The translations under genes and the position numbers were made by a program. This document shows, piece by piece, positions 28,540 to 50,744 of a stretch of 52,666 bases of DNA; within the stretch, counting starts at the first letter, position 1; each line of letters starts with the position of its first letter. This stretch comes from Serratia nevei. Its GTDB lineage: Bacteria; Pseudomonadota; Gammaproteobacteria; Enterobacterales; Enterobacteriaceae. Under the pieces are notes generated by a model, which was not told the origin of the DNA, did no database searches, and saw only the letters and a list, made by a program, of their open reading frames with translations. The DNA lies in contig NZ_JAMYWQ010000034.1 in the NCBI RefSeq assembly GCF_024160145.1, positions 1 to 52,666 on the forward strand. The letters run 5' to 3'.

Positions 28540-29221
28540 TTTTATCCTCAGCCTGGCCTGTTTTCTGGCGACGCTGGCGCTGTACTTCGCCAACAAGAAA
28601 CTCTATCGCCGCCGCCGCTCGTTGCTGCTGATGCCGCTGGTGTTGACGCCGATGATCCTGGTGCTGCTGCTGGTGGTCACCCACATCTCCTATCAGGACT
28701 ATATCGGCGAAACCCACTGGCTGCTGTGGCTGCTGGGGCCGGCGACCATCGCCTTCGCGGTGCCGGTGTACGAGAATCTGCACATCATCCGCCGCCACTG
28801 GCTGTCGCTGACCGCCGGGGTGACGACGGCGGTGCTGGTGGCGGTGTACAGCTCGGTGTGGCTGGCGCGCCTGCTGACGCTGCCGGAAGAGGTGCAGCGC
28901 AGCCTGGCGGTGCGTTCGATTACCACGCCGTTCGCGCTGGAGGCCGCCAAACAGATGGGCGGGCAGCCGGATCTGGTGGCGCTGTTCGTGGTGATCACCG
29001 GGGTGTTCGGCATGGCGGTGGGCGACATTCTGTTTCTGCGGCTGGCGGTGCGCAGCCGCCTGGCGAAGGGAGCCGGGTTTGGCGCCTCGTCGCACGGCGC
29101 CGGCACCGCCCGCGCTTATGAACTGGGGCCGCAGGAGGGCGTGGTGTCGAGCCTGGTGATGATGCTGGCCGGCATTATCACGGTGGTGGCCGCGCCGCTG
29201 ATCGGCCGGCTGATGTGGTAA
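28532..29221 (+). CDS. CidB/LrgB-family membrane protein
   Basis: 229 residues from the ATG at 28532, inside the end of the upstream CidA-like gene, so the two are translationally coupled. Family blocks visible are GPATIAFAVPVYENL, RSITTPFALEAAKQMGG and GASSHGAGTARAYELG. About seven hydrophobic segments. LrgB-type proteins act with LrgA/CidA partners and have been linked to autolysis control and to pyruvate or glycolate transport in different hosts. Which applies here is unknown. Confidence 0.92.
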   Translation: MNDFILSLACFLATLALYFANKKLYRRRRSLLLMPLVLTPMILVLLLVVTHISYQDYIGETHWLLWLLGPATIAFAVPVYENLHIIRRHWLSLTAGVTTAVLVAVYSSVWLARLLTLPEEVQRSLAVRSITTPFALEAAKQMGGQPDLVALFVVITGVFGMAVGDILFLRLAVRSRLAKGAGFGASSHGAGTARAYELGPQEGVVSSLVMMLAGIITVVAAPLIGRLMW

Positions 29222-29229
29222 GACCTCTC

Positions 29230-29254
29230 GGGGCGGGCTCTGCCGCCCCTTTTA
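29230..29254 (+). terminator. Terminator after the CidB-like gene
   Basis: GGGGCGG (29230-29236) pairs with CCGCCCC (29243-29249), followed by TTTT. Confidence 0.85.
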
Positions 29255-29831
29255 CGTTGTCTGTCGTTGTGAACCATGCCGTTGATTGCCACACGAAAAA
29301 ACGAAAAAATTTTTCAGCATAATTTTTCCCATCGTTATAACAAAAAACGATAGATGCGCTGCGGGCAAAATCGCCGATGATTTTAAATGACAATGAATTA
29401 ATTAAATAATAAATTATTATCTTAAAAACAATAAAATATAACTTATTGATATGGAGGGGCTCTTATTGTAAGCATCACTGCACATTAACGAAATGAAATA
29501 ATAAAAAATAAAATTGATTTCATTCTAATTATTTCCATTTAATGTGTGGTGAATACCTCGGTAATGCTTGGGTAATATCAGGGAAATAAAAGGGTCATTT
29601 ATTCTCTTTCGCACGTTTCGCCAAAAAAATATCCTCTCCTATACTTCACAGCTCAGTAAATTGAGGCGCAGGGGGAAACTCTGGATTAGCCATTTCATCC
29701 TTTCCTAGTTGGGGGGAAACCCAACTTTTATACGGCTTTTTTATTCTGACTTTACCTGTCGGACGACCGGTTTTTGCCTAAATCCGGACGATCACTTTCA
29801 TTAACTTAATGAAGACGTGCTAGAGAATATT
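29255..29831 (+). promoter_or_regulatory. AT-rich upstream region and mRNA leader of the NRPS gene
   Basis: A non-coding stretch of about 577 bases, strongly AT-rich from 29380 to 29620. A -10-like TATACT lies at 29640-29645 with a poor -35, implying a leader of roughly 180 bases. The leader holds two hairpins with GGA in their loops: stem CAGGG/CTCTG at 29669-29683 around GGAAA, and stem AGTTGGG/CCCAACT at 29707-29726 around GGGAAA. The second is followed by TTTT. More GGA motifs lie near 29684, 29761 and 29786. The pattern suits CsrA/RsmA control or attenuation. No gene was found. Confidence 0.55.
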
Positions 29832-44468
<14,637 letters not shown>

Positions 44469-44486
44469 GCCGATGGGATGTCCGAT

Positions 44487-44518
44487 GAAAAAGCCCTCGA
44501 AAGAGGGCTTTTTTTTTA
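44487..44518 (+). terminator. Rho-independent terminator after the NRPS gene
   Basis: AAGCCCTC (44491-44498), loop GAAA, GAGGGCTT (44503-44510), followed by seven T residues. It overlaps the 3' end of the convergent gene. Confidence 0.93.
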
Positions 44519-45214
44519 TCCGTTGGCGGCGGTTTTGACCAGTTCCACCACCAGCGGCGAAAGCTCGCCGCGCAGCGCGGCGCGCTCCGACTGGAACAGC
44601 GTGGCGACGTAAAAACGTCGGCCCGGCAGTTCGATGGCGCGCACGTCGCCTTCGGTGTCGTGGCCGCTGACGATCAGCGGGAAGCGTTGCAGATCGACGA
44701 CGAATTCCGGATTGACGCCGAAGTTGCAGTGGTAGCCTTCATGGGTGTTCAGGCTGCCGTAGGCCCGTGCGACGCGGGTCTCGGGCTGAAAAACGATGTC
44801 GCCGGTTTTTTCCACCAGCGAGCAGCTCAGCGGAGCGATCACCAGCCGGCCGCCGCTGTCGGTTTCCGCGTGACCGGCGTCGTGCCAGCCCATTACGTTG
44901 CGGGCGTACTCGACGATCGCGTATTGAAAACCGCCGCAGGAGCCTAGGAACGGCACGTCGTTTTCCCGCGCATGGCGGATCGCCATAAAGGCGCCGTCGT
45001 CGTGACGATACGGGCTGCCCGGCACCACCCAGATGGCGTCGAAATCTTGCAGTACGTCGGGGGAGATCAGGGTTTCGGTCGGGAGCCACTGGGGCTGTAC
45101 GTCGATGTCGAGGTGGAGGGCGGTGAGCTGGAGCGCCACGGGGATGGCCTGATGGGCCACGGCGTGCGAATTGTAATCACCGACCAGAGCAATGCGAACT
45201 TGGGCTTTCATCAT
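44516..45214 (-). CDS. CTP synthase C-terminal-like glutamine amidotransferase homologue
   Basis: 232 residues from the ATG at 45214, preceded by AGGAAAGGAA; a second ATG follows directly. The fold is a class I glutamine amidotransferase. IALVGDYNSHAVAHQAIPVAL and FDAIWVVPGSPY resemble the CTP synthase glutaminase domain, and the nucleophile elbow FLGSCGGFQYAI has Cys. The usual FHPE segment is replaced by ATLFQSERAAL, so the catalytic His appears to be Gln. No synthetase domain is attached. It may be a non-hydrolysing binding protein or use another residue. Role unknown. Convergent with the NRPS gene. Confidence 0.82.
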   Translation of the reverse strand: MMKAQVRIALVGDYNSHAVAHQAIPVALQLTALHLDIDVQPQWLPTETLISPDVLQDFDAIWVVPGSPYRHDDGAFMAIRHARENDVPFLGSCGGFQYAIVEYARNVMGWHDAGHAETDSGGRLVIAPLSCSLVEKTGDIVFQPETRVARAYGSLNTHEGYHCNFGVNPEFVVDLQRFPLIVSGHDTEGDVRAIELPGRRFYVATLFQSERAALRGELSPLVVELVKTAANG

Positions 45215-45290
45215 TTCCTTTCCTGTGCGGGTAAAAAAGGAGATTACAGGAAAGCGGGCCGTTGAGCCGCCGCTTTTTGTCGGCGGCGCA

Positions 45291-45316
45291 CAAAAAAGCC
45301 CGGCGTTGGCCGGGCT
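45291..45316 (-). terminator. Rho-independent terminator after lpxP
   Basis: On the minus strand AGCCCGGC, loop CAAC, GCCGGGCT (45297-45316 in plus coordinates) followed by six T residues (45291-45296). Confidence 0.92.
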
Positions 45317-45330
45317 GGAAAAAAAGAGGC

Positions 45331-46251
45331 TCAGTACAGCGACGGCGCGCCGAGCGGGCGGGTTTTGAAGCGGCGATGCAGCCACAGATATTGTTCTGGC
45401 GCCCGCATGATCTCTTTCTCAATCACTTTGTTCATATAGGCCGCCGCCGCCTGTTCGTCGCTGAGCGGGTAGTCTTCCAGAGCCGGCTGAATCAGCAGGT
45501 CGTAACCGCGGCCGCCTTCGCGGCGGATCAGCACCACCGGCACCAGCGCCGGGTTGGCCATGCGGGCCAGCATAAAGGTGCCGCTGGTGGTCGCGGCCTG
45601 ATCGACGGCGAACAGCGGAGCGAATACGCTGCCGCGCGGGCCGTAGTCCTGGTCCGGCGCGAACCACACCGCCTCGCCGCGCTTGAGCGCGTGCACCATG
45701 CCGCGCAGATCCTTACGATCGATCATCGCCTTGTTGGAACGCATGCGGCCCTTGGTCTGTGCCCACTCCATCGCCTTGTTGTTGTGCGGGCGGTACATCG
45801 CCATCATCGGCTGACACAGGCCCATGGCCCGGCCGCCCAGCTCCAGCGACATGAAGTGCACGCCGATCACCAGCACGCCGCGATCGTCACGCTGAGCCGT
45901 TTTGAGGTGATGGATGCCGGAGACGTTAAACCAGCGCTTGACGCGTTTATCCGACCAGAACCAGGCCATGCCGGTTTCCAGCAGGCCCATGCCGAGGGAT
46001 TCGAAGTTGCCCACCACTTGGCGCTCGCGCTGCGCTTCGTCCATCTCGGGGAAGCACAGTTCGAGGTTGCGGCGGGTGATGGCGACGCGGCGTTTCAGAA
46101 AACGCATCGAGGTGCGCCCCATCCACACCCCCAACCGGTTGAGTTGCGGGTAGGGGAGCTGTACCAGCAGGAACAGCAGGGCCAGGCCGAACCAGGTTAG
46201 CCAGTAGCGCGGGTGCAGCAAGGCCAGGTGAAATGCTTTGGCTGATTTCAT
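45331..46251 (-). CDS. lpxP: Kdo2-lipid IVA palmitoleoyl/acyl transferase LpxP
   Basis: 306-residue inner-membrane late acyltransferase of lipid A synthesis, with one N-terminal membrane anchor (YWLTWFGLALLFLLVQLPYP). The HX4(D/E) catalytic motif is HFMSLE in VIGVHFMSLELGGRAMGL. The block GLCQPMMAMYRPHNNKAMEW, then GRMRSNKAMIDRKDLRG and the ending APEQYLWLHRRFKTRP, follow E. coli LpxP more closely than LpxL. LpxP adds palmitoleate in place of laurate at low temperature in E. coli; cold induction here is inferred from the family. An inverted repeat lies about 100-130 bases upstream. Confidence 0.88.
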   Translation of the reverse strand: MKSAKAFHLALLHPRYWLTWFGLALLFLLVQLPYPQLNRLGVWMGRTSMRFLKRRVAITRRNLELCFPEMDEAQRERQVVGNFESLGMGLLETGMAWFWSDKRVKRWFNVSGIHHLKTAQRDDRGVLVIGVHFMSLELGGRAMGLCQPMMAMYRPHNNKAMEWAQTKGRMRSNKAMIDRKDLRGMVHALKRGEAVWFAPDQDYGPRGSVFAPLFAVDQAATTSGTFMLARMANPALVPVVLIRREGGRGYDLLIQPALEDYPLSDEQAAAAYMNKVIEKEIMRAPEQYLWLHRRFKTRPLGAPSLY

Positions 46252-46351
46252 AGAAACTCGTTTTATACGTTAAAAAGGGGCAGCAAGCTGTAACGCATAA
46301 AGGTTCCACTCGATAGCGATACGACCACTCAGACACCCGGGCACGACCAGG

Positions 46352-46381
46352 GTTTAGTCGGGATTCCATAATTGACTAAAC
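46352..46381. promoter_or_regulatory. Inverted repeat upstream of lpxP
   Basis: GTTTAGTC (46352-46359) and GACTAAAC (46374-46381) form an exact 8-bp inverted repeat with a 14-base spacer, 100-130 bases upstream of lpxP. It is operator-like, protein unknown. The rest of the 301-base gap between lpxP and lpxO holds only this and a hairpin near 46499-46531. Confidence 0.4.
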
Positions 46382-46498
46382 ATTTACATTCGAAGGGCGG
46401 TTTGCGCTGCTATCAGGCTTCGGAGGGATAGCTGTTGGCCAGCGGAGGCGGCTCTAGGAATGCTTATGCTAGCACAGGGTATGGGGTGTGGCGGAAGA

Positions 46499-46531
46499 GG
46501 GGCATGCGAATATTCTTATTCGCGTTGCCCC
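46499..46531 (-). terminator. Hairpin downstream of lpxO, possible terminator
   Basis: GGGGCA (46499-46504) and TGCCCC (46526-46531) enclose a second stem GCGAATA/TATTCGC. It lies 22 bases beyond the lpxO stop on the minus strand. There is no clear T-run (TCTTCC follows), so termination strength is uncertain. Confidence 0.5.
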
Positions 46532-46552
46532 TAAGTTGAAGATTGGCGCGTT

Positions 46553-47458
46553 TTATAGGCTGGGAATGATAATCGCGGCGAAGATTGCAGCGATCACCAG
46601 CCATTTCAGCAGGTAGTAACCGCGGCGGTTGCGCGCCTTCAGACGCTGGCCGGCGTCGCGCACCGCATTGACGTATTTGAAGATGCGGTTGATGCCGCCG
46701 GTGCGGTCCTGGTCGTCGTTCGGCGAGCTGGCCGCCGACATCAGCGTAGAGCCGACCCAGTGGTTGACCGCCTGCGCCCAGCGCCATTTCATCGGCCGCT
46801 CGACGTCGCAAAACAGAATGATGCGCGTCTGGTCGGTGGCGTTCTGCGCCCAGTGCACGTAGGTTTCGTCGAAGATCACCGCCTGGCCGTCGCGCCAGCT
46901 GTGTTGCTCGCCGTCCACCTCGATAAAGCAGCGATCGTCGTTGGGCGTCATCAGCCCCAGGTGGTAGCGCACCGAACCGGCGTAAGGATCGCGGTGTTTA
47001 CCCAGATGGCTGCCGGGGGGCAGCTCGGCGAACATCGCCGCCTTGACCGACGGAATGCGGTTGAGCAGCTCAACGGTGTTTGGGCACAGCGTCTGTGCCG
47101 AAGGGTGACTGTCGCTGTACCATTTCAGATAGAAACGTTTCCAGCCGCGTTTGAAGAAGGTGTTGAAGCCGGCATCGTTGTGCGACTGCGCCTTTTTGAT
47201 GTGATCCTGCAGGCGTACCGCTTCTTCGCGGATCACCTGCCAGTTGTCGGTCAGCGTCTGCAGCTCCGGGAAGCCTTTTTCGTCGAAATAGGGCTGTTTG
47301 GCGGGCAAACGGGAGAAACCGGTCATAAACATGTTGATCGGCCCCATAAAGGTGGAATGATCGAACAGTTGACGGGTCACCTTTTGTTTCTCTTTGCCGC
47401 GGGAGTGCGCGTAGAGGAAGCTGATGATAAAAATACCGATAATGATCGCGGCAACCAT
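46553..47458 (-). CDS. lpxO: Lipid A 2-hydroxylase LpxO (Fe(II)/2-oxoglutarate dioxygenase)
   Basis: 301 residues from the ATG at 47458, chosen because AGGGATGG is spaced correctly and the N terminus MVAAIIIGIF matches Salmonella LpxO; an ATG three codons earlier abuts the ribosome site. Hydrophobic segments at both ends anchor it to the inner membrane. Iron ligands are the His and Asp of LGKHRDPYAG and the distal His in FDETYVHWAQN. RIILFCDVERPMKWRWAQAVN holds the 2-oxoglutarate-binding Arg. It hydroxylates the secondary acyl chain of lipid A, which affects envelope resistance. It sits next to lpxP on the same strand with its own hairpin between. Confidence 0.92.
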   Translation of the reverse strand: MVAAIIIGIFIISFLYAHSRGKEKQKVTRQLFDHSTFMGPINMFMTGFSRLPAKQPYFDEKGFPELQTLTDNWQVIREEAVRLQDHIKKAQSHNDAGFNTFFKRGWKRFYLKWYSDSHPSAQTLCPNTVELLNRIPSVKAAMFAELPPGSHLGKHRDPYAGSVRYHLGLMTPNDDRCFIEVDGEQHSWRDGQAVIFDETYVHWAQNATDQTRIILFCDVERPMKWRWAQAVNHWVGSTLMSAASSPNDDQDRTGGINRIFKYVNAVRDAGQRLKARNRRGYYLLKWLVIAAIFAAIIIPSL

Positions 47459-47705
47459 AGAATCCATCCCTGTTAGTGCTTGTTAAAAATTCGTACAAAT
47501 TATAGTTTTGTGACAGGAAAAATTTAACGTTTTCGTGCTTTTTGACAGGAATTTTCACTAGCGGTATAAAAGAACGAGAAATCTATTTTTAATAAAATTT
47601 TATATCGATTTTTTTGTTTTTAGTCCTATTCTTAAATCGTTTGAGGGGCGTTTTATGCCATCTTATTCCATAACGAATGGCACGTATCTGAGAAAAGAGG
47701 AACTT

Positions 47706-48047
47706 ATGAACAAATCAATCATTGCCTTGTCTGCACTGCTGCTCGCTTCCCCGGTGTTCGCCGCGGATACCGCGACCGACACCGCCGCCCACGCCAGCAA
47801 CGAGGTCGTTGCCGAAGCGCACAAAGGGGCGGATACCGCCAAAGAAAAGCTGCACCAGTCTCAGGACAAGGGTGAAGAGCTGAAGCTGAAAGCCAAGCAC
47901 GCCGCCGAAGGCAAGAGCGACAGCGTCGGCAGCAAAGTGAGTGAAGGCTCGCAAAAGGCCTGGCACTCCACCAAGCAGGGTACGGAGAAGGCTTGGGACA
48001 AAACCAAGCAAGGGGCGGAAAGCCTCAAGAATAAAGTGACCGAATAA
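47706..48047 (+). CDS. Secreted LEA-like helical small protein
   Basis: 113 residues from the ATG at 47706, with GAGGAA just upstream. The signal peptide (residues 1-19, ALSALLLASPVFA-A) is followed by an all-hydrophilic, Lys/Glu/Ala-rich chain containing repeats like AWHSTKQGTEKAW-DKTKQGAESLKNKV. Such 11-residue amphipathic repeats resemble late-embryogenesis-abundant proteins and several enterobacterial periplasmic stress peptides. No enzyme motif. It has its own AT-rich promoter region (47520-47690) and a terminator. Function unknown; desiccation or envelope stress protection is a guess. Confidence 0.85.
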   Translation: MNKSIIALSALLLASPVFAADTATDTAAHASNEVVAEAHKGADTAKEKLHQSQDKGEELKLKAKHAAEGKSDSVGSKVSEGSQKAWHSTKQGTEKAWDKTKQGAESLKNKVTE

Positions 48048-48064
48048 GGTCTCCGCTTTACCCC

Positions 48065-48089
48065 AAGGGCCGCACTGCGGCCTTTTTTA
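48065..48089 (+). terminator. Terminator after the LEA-like gene
   Basis: GGCCGC (48068-48073), loop ACT, GCGGCC (48077-48082), then TTTTTT. Confidence 0.88.
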
Positions 48090-48117
48090 TTGCCTGCAAA
48101 ACGAGCATGCCCCAAAA

Positions 48118-48155
48118 GAAAAAGGCGCCGCCTCTTGCAAGGTTGCGCCTTTTCA
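48118..48155 (-). terminator. Terminator after fis
   Basis: AAAAGGCGC (48120-48128) and GCGCCTTTT (48145-48153) form the stem. On the minus strand it is followed by a T-rich stretch, 22 bases beyond the fis stop. Confidence 0.85.
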
Positions 48156-48174
48156 ACACGTTAACTGACTAGTA

Positions 48175-48471
48175 TCAGTTCATGCCGTATTTTTTCAGCT
48201 TCTTACGCAGCGTGCCGCGGTTGATGCCCATCATCAGGGCTGCGCGGGTCTGGTTGCCACGGGTGTATTGCATCACCATGTCCAACAGTGGCTGTTCAAC
48301 TTCAGCCAGTACCAGCTCATACAGGTCATTTACGTCTTGACCGTTCAGTTGAGCAAAATAGTTCTTCAGTGCTTGTTTAACCGAGTCACGCAGAGGCTTT
48401 TGAGTCACCTGATCTTGTGAGTTAACGGTAGAAACGGTCAGTACGTCAGAATTTACGCGTTGTTCGAACAT
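48175..48471 (-). CDS. fis: DNA-binding protein Fis
   Basis: 98-residue nucleoid-associated protein that bends DNA and activates rRNA promoters in fast growth. The N-terminal beta-hairpin arm begins [20 protein letters not shown]. The C-terminal helix-turn-helix is in [20 protein letters not shown], and the protein ends KYGMN. It appears essentially identical to E. coli Fis. It is the second gene of the dusB-fis operon; the dusB frame runs 19 bases into fis here. Confidence 0.98.
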
Positions 48472-49457
48472 AGTTCTGTCAGCTCTTTTTTTACGCTAAG
48501 ATTTTCGAAATATGCCTCCAACGCCTCCAGCTGTTCGCTGGCATCCTCTATGGCGTTGAATGTGCGCCGAAACTGGTCATTCGGAGCGTGTTCCTGGAGA
48601 TACCAGGACACGTGCTTACGAGCAATCCGGAATCCCTTGCCTTGGCCATAGAAGCCGTGCAATTCCCGAATGTGCCCAATCAACAAGCGCTTCACCTCGC
48701 CAAGCGGCAGTGGCGGCAGCAGCTCCCCAGTGTCCAGATAATGCTGGATTTCCCGGAAGATCCAGGGTCTCCCCTGAGCAGCGCGGCCTATCATCAGGGC
48801 GTCGGCCCCGGTGTAGTCGAGCACTGCTCTGGCTTTATGCGGGTCAGTAATATCCCCATTCGCGATAATCGGAATGGAAACACTCTGCTTAACTGCCCGA
48901 ATGCTGTCGTATTCCGCGTCGCCGTTAAACAGACAGGCGCGGGTTCGGCCGTGAATTGTCAGGGCCTGAATACCACAGTCTTCGGCCAGTTGGGCAATCT
49001 CTACACAGTTACGGTGCTCCGGCGCCCAGCCGGTGCGAATCTTCAGCGTTACCGGCACATCCACCGCGTCAACCACCGCGTGGAGGATCCGTTTTACCAG
49101 ATCCGGGTACTGCAACAAGGCGGACCCGGCAAGCTTCCGGTTCACTTTTTTGGCAGGGCATCCCATATTGATGTCGATGATCTGCGCGCCGCTGGCCACG
49201 TTGATACGCGCGGCGGCGGCCATATCATCAGGATCGCATCCGGCAATCTGCACGGAACGGATCCCTGGTTCATCGCTATGCACCATACGCAGACGCGACT
49301 TATCCGTCCGCCACACCTCCGGGTTGGAGGAGAGCATTTCGGATACAGCCATCCCAGCACCCATTGCATGACAGAGGGTTCTGAACGGGCGATCTGTAAT
49401 ACCGGCCATCGGGGCCGCAATCAGGCAATTAGTAAGCTGGTGGTGTCCAATGCGCAT
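48453..49457 (-). CDS. dusB: tRNA-dihydrouridine synthase B (DusB)
   Basis: FMN-dependent enzyme that reduces uridines in tRNA. The ATG at 49457 gives the conserved start [10 protein letters not shown] and 334 residues. The FMN/substrate barrel has [15 protein letters not shown], the catalytic Cys in [19 protein letters not shown], and [16 protein letters not shown]. Compared with the 321-residue E. coli protein it has about 13 extra C-terminal residues (after AYFEN), which overlap the fis start. Expressed from the growth-phase-controlled dusB-fis promoter. Confidence 0.95.
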
Positions 49458-49495
49458 AGACAAAGAGTGACCATACTGTGTCCGCAAGGGCGCGT

Positions 49496-49524
49496 ATATT
49501 ACGCATTTTTGCGTCGAGATGAAA
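49496..49524 (-). promoter_or_regulatory. dusB-fis promoter
   Basis: On the minus strand, TTTCAT (49519-49524), a 17-base spacer and TAATAT (49496-49501), followed by a GC-rich discriminator ACGCGCCC. The sequence closely follows the E. coli fis promoter, which is under stringent (ppGpp/DksA) and Fis autoregulation. The GC-rich discriminator supports the same here. Upstream, 49580-49620 is extremely AT-rich, like an UP element. The remaining gap to prmA holds no gene. Confidence 0.82.
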
Positions 49525-49795
49525 GGCCAAACTTTAACCAATTGGCCAGATATTAGCACGAAAAATGCGCTAAGCGGCGATTCATAAAAATATTATATAT
49601 ATTTTACAACATGTTGAAGAAAAGCGCTTATTTTGTATGCGGCAAAATATTCGCCTTTACGCAGGATATTATCTGCATTTGCCCGCGTTTTTTGCCGAGA
49701 TAGCCTGTCTGGAAGGCGCATTGTCAGGGCGATCCGTCGTTGAGCGGCGAAAAATTGCATAAAATTTTGTTTCGCCCACAGGCCGATCGCCAGGC

Positions 49796-49827
49796 AAAAA
49801 AAATCCACCGGCGCAGGGCCGGTGGAT
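49796..49827 (-). terminator. Rho-independent terminator after prmA
   Basis: On the minus strand ATCCACCGGC pairs with GCCGGTGGAT (49803-49827), followed by a run of T residues (49796-49803). Confidence 0.92.
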
Positions 49828-49851
49828 GAGCGGGGCAATAGGCCGTGACGC

Positions 49852-50733
49852 TTACTTGCGGCGGCCGGTGATGCGACACCACTCTTCACGCTCGGCGACC
49901 GGGTCGAGCGTGAACTTCTCTTCGTAGGCTTGCGCAACGCTGCTGGCCTGGCTGGCCAGCACGCCGGACAGCCCCAGATGACCACCGGCCTTCGGCAGGC
50001 AGCCGATCAGCGGCGCCAGCTCGCGCAGCGGGCCGGCGAGGATGTTGGCGACCACTACGTCAGCCAGCAGGTCTGCCGGCTGGTCTTTCGGCAGATACAG
50101 CTCCAGACGCTCTGAAACGCCGTTACGCTGCGCGTTGTCGCGGCTGGCCTGAATGGCCTGGGGATCGATGTCGATGCCGATAGCGCGCGCTGCACCCAGC
50201 TTCAGGGCGGCGATTGCCAGGATGCCGGAACCGCAACCGAAGTCGATAACGGTTTTGCCGGCCAGATCGAGTCCGTCCAGCCACTGCAGGCACAGCGCCG
50301 TGGTCGGGTGGGTGCCGGTGCCGAACGCCAGGCCCGGATCGAGCATCACGTTGACCGCGTCGGGATCCGGCACGTCACGCCAGCTCGGGCAGATCCACAA
50401 GCGCTCGCCGAAGCGCATCGGGTGGAAGTTGTCCATCCACTCGCGCTCCCAGTCCTTGTCTTCCAGCTGTTCTATCTTGTGACGGAAACCGGCGCCCAGC
50501 AGCGGGTGCTGTTCCAGCATCGCCACCACCTCGGCCATATCGGTTTCTGCGTCGTACAGGCCGATCACGTCGGTATCGCCCCACAGCAGGGTTTCACCCG
50601 GCAAGGGTTCGAACACCGGGTTGTCGTGGGTGTCCTGGAAGGTCACCGACACGGCGCCGCTTTCCACCAGCGCATCGCTCAGGTCTTCCGCCTGGCTGCC
50701 GGTGGTGTTCAGTTTGAGTTGGATCCAAGGCAT
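49852..50733 (-). CDS. prmA: Ribosomal protein L11 methyltransferase PrmA
   Basis: 293 residues from the ATG at 50733 ([12 protein letters not shown]), the E. coli length; five upstream codons in the same frame are not conserved. The N-terminal recognition domain contains [20 protein letters not shown]. The SAM-binding domain has FGTGTHPTT, then [17 protein letters not shown] and the NPPY-like [10 protein letters not shown]. It trimethylates several residues of L11. It sits between panF and dusB-fis, as in E. coli. Confidence 0.97.
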   Translation of the reverse strand: MPWIQLKLNTTGSQAEDLSDALVESGAVSVTFQDTHDNPVFEPLPGETLLWGDTDVIGLYDAETDMAEVVAMLEQHPLLGAGFRHKIEQLEDKDWEREWMDNFHPMRFGERLWICPSWRDVPDPDAVNVMLDPGLAFGTGTHPTTALCLQWLDGLDLAGKTVIDFGCGSGILAIAALKLGAARAIGIDIDPQAIQASRDNAQRNGVSERLELYLPKDQPADLLADVVVANILAGPLRELAPLIGCLPKAGGHLGLSGVLASQASSVAQAYEEKFTLDPVAEREEWCRITGRRK

Positions 50734-50744
50734 AGCAAGTCTCT

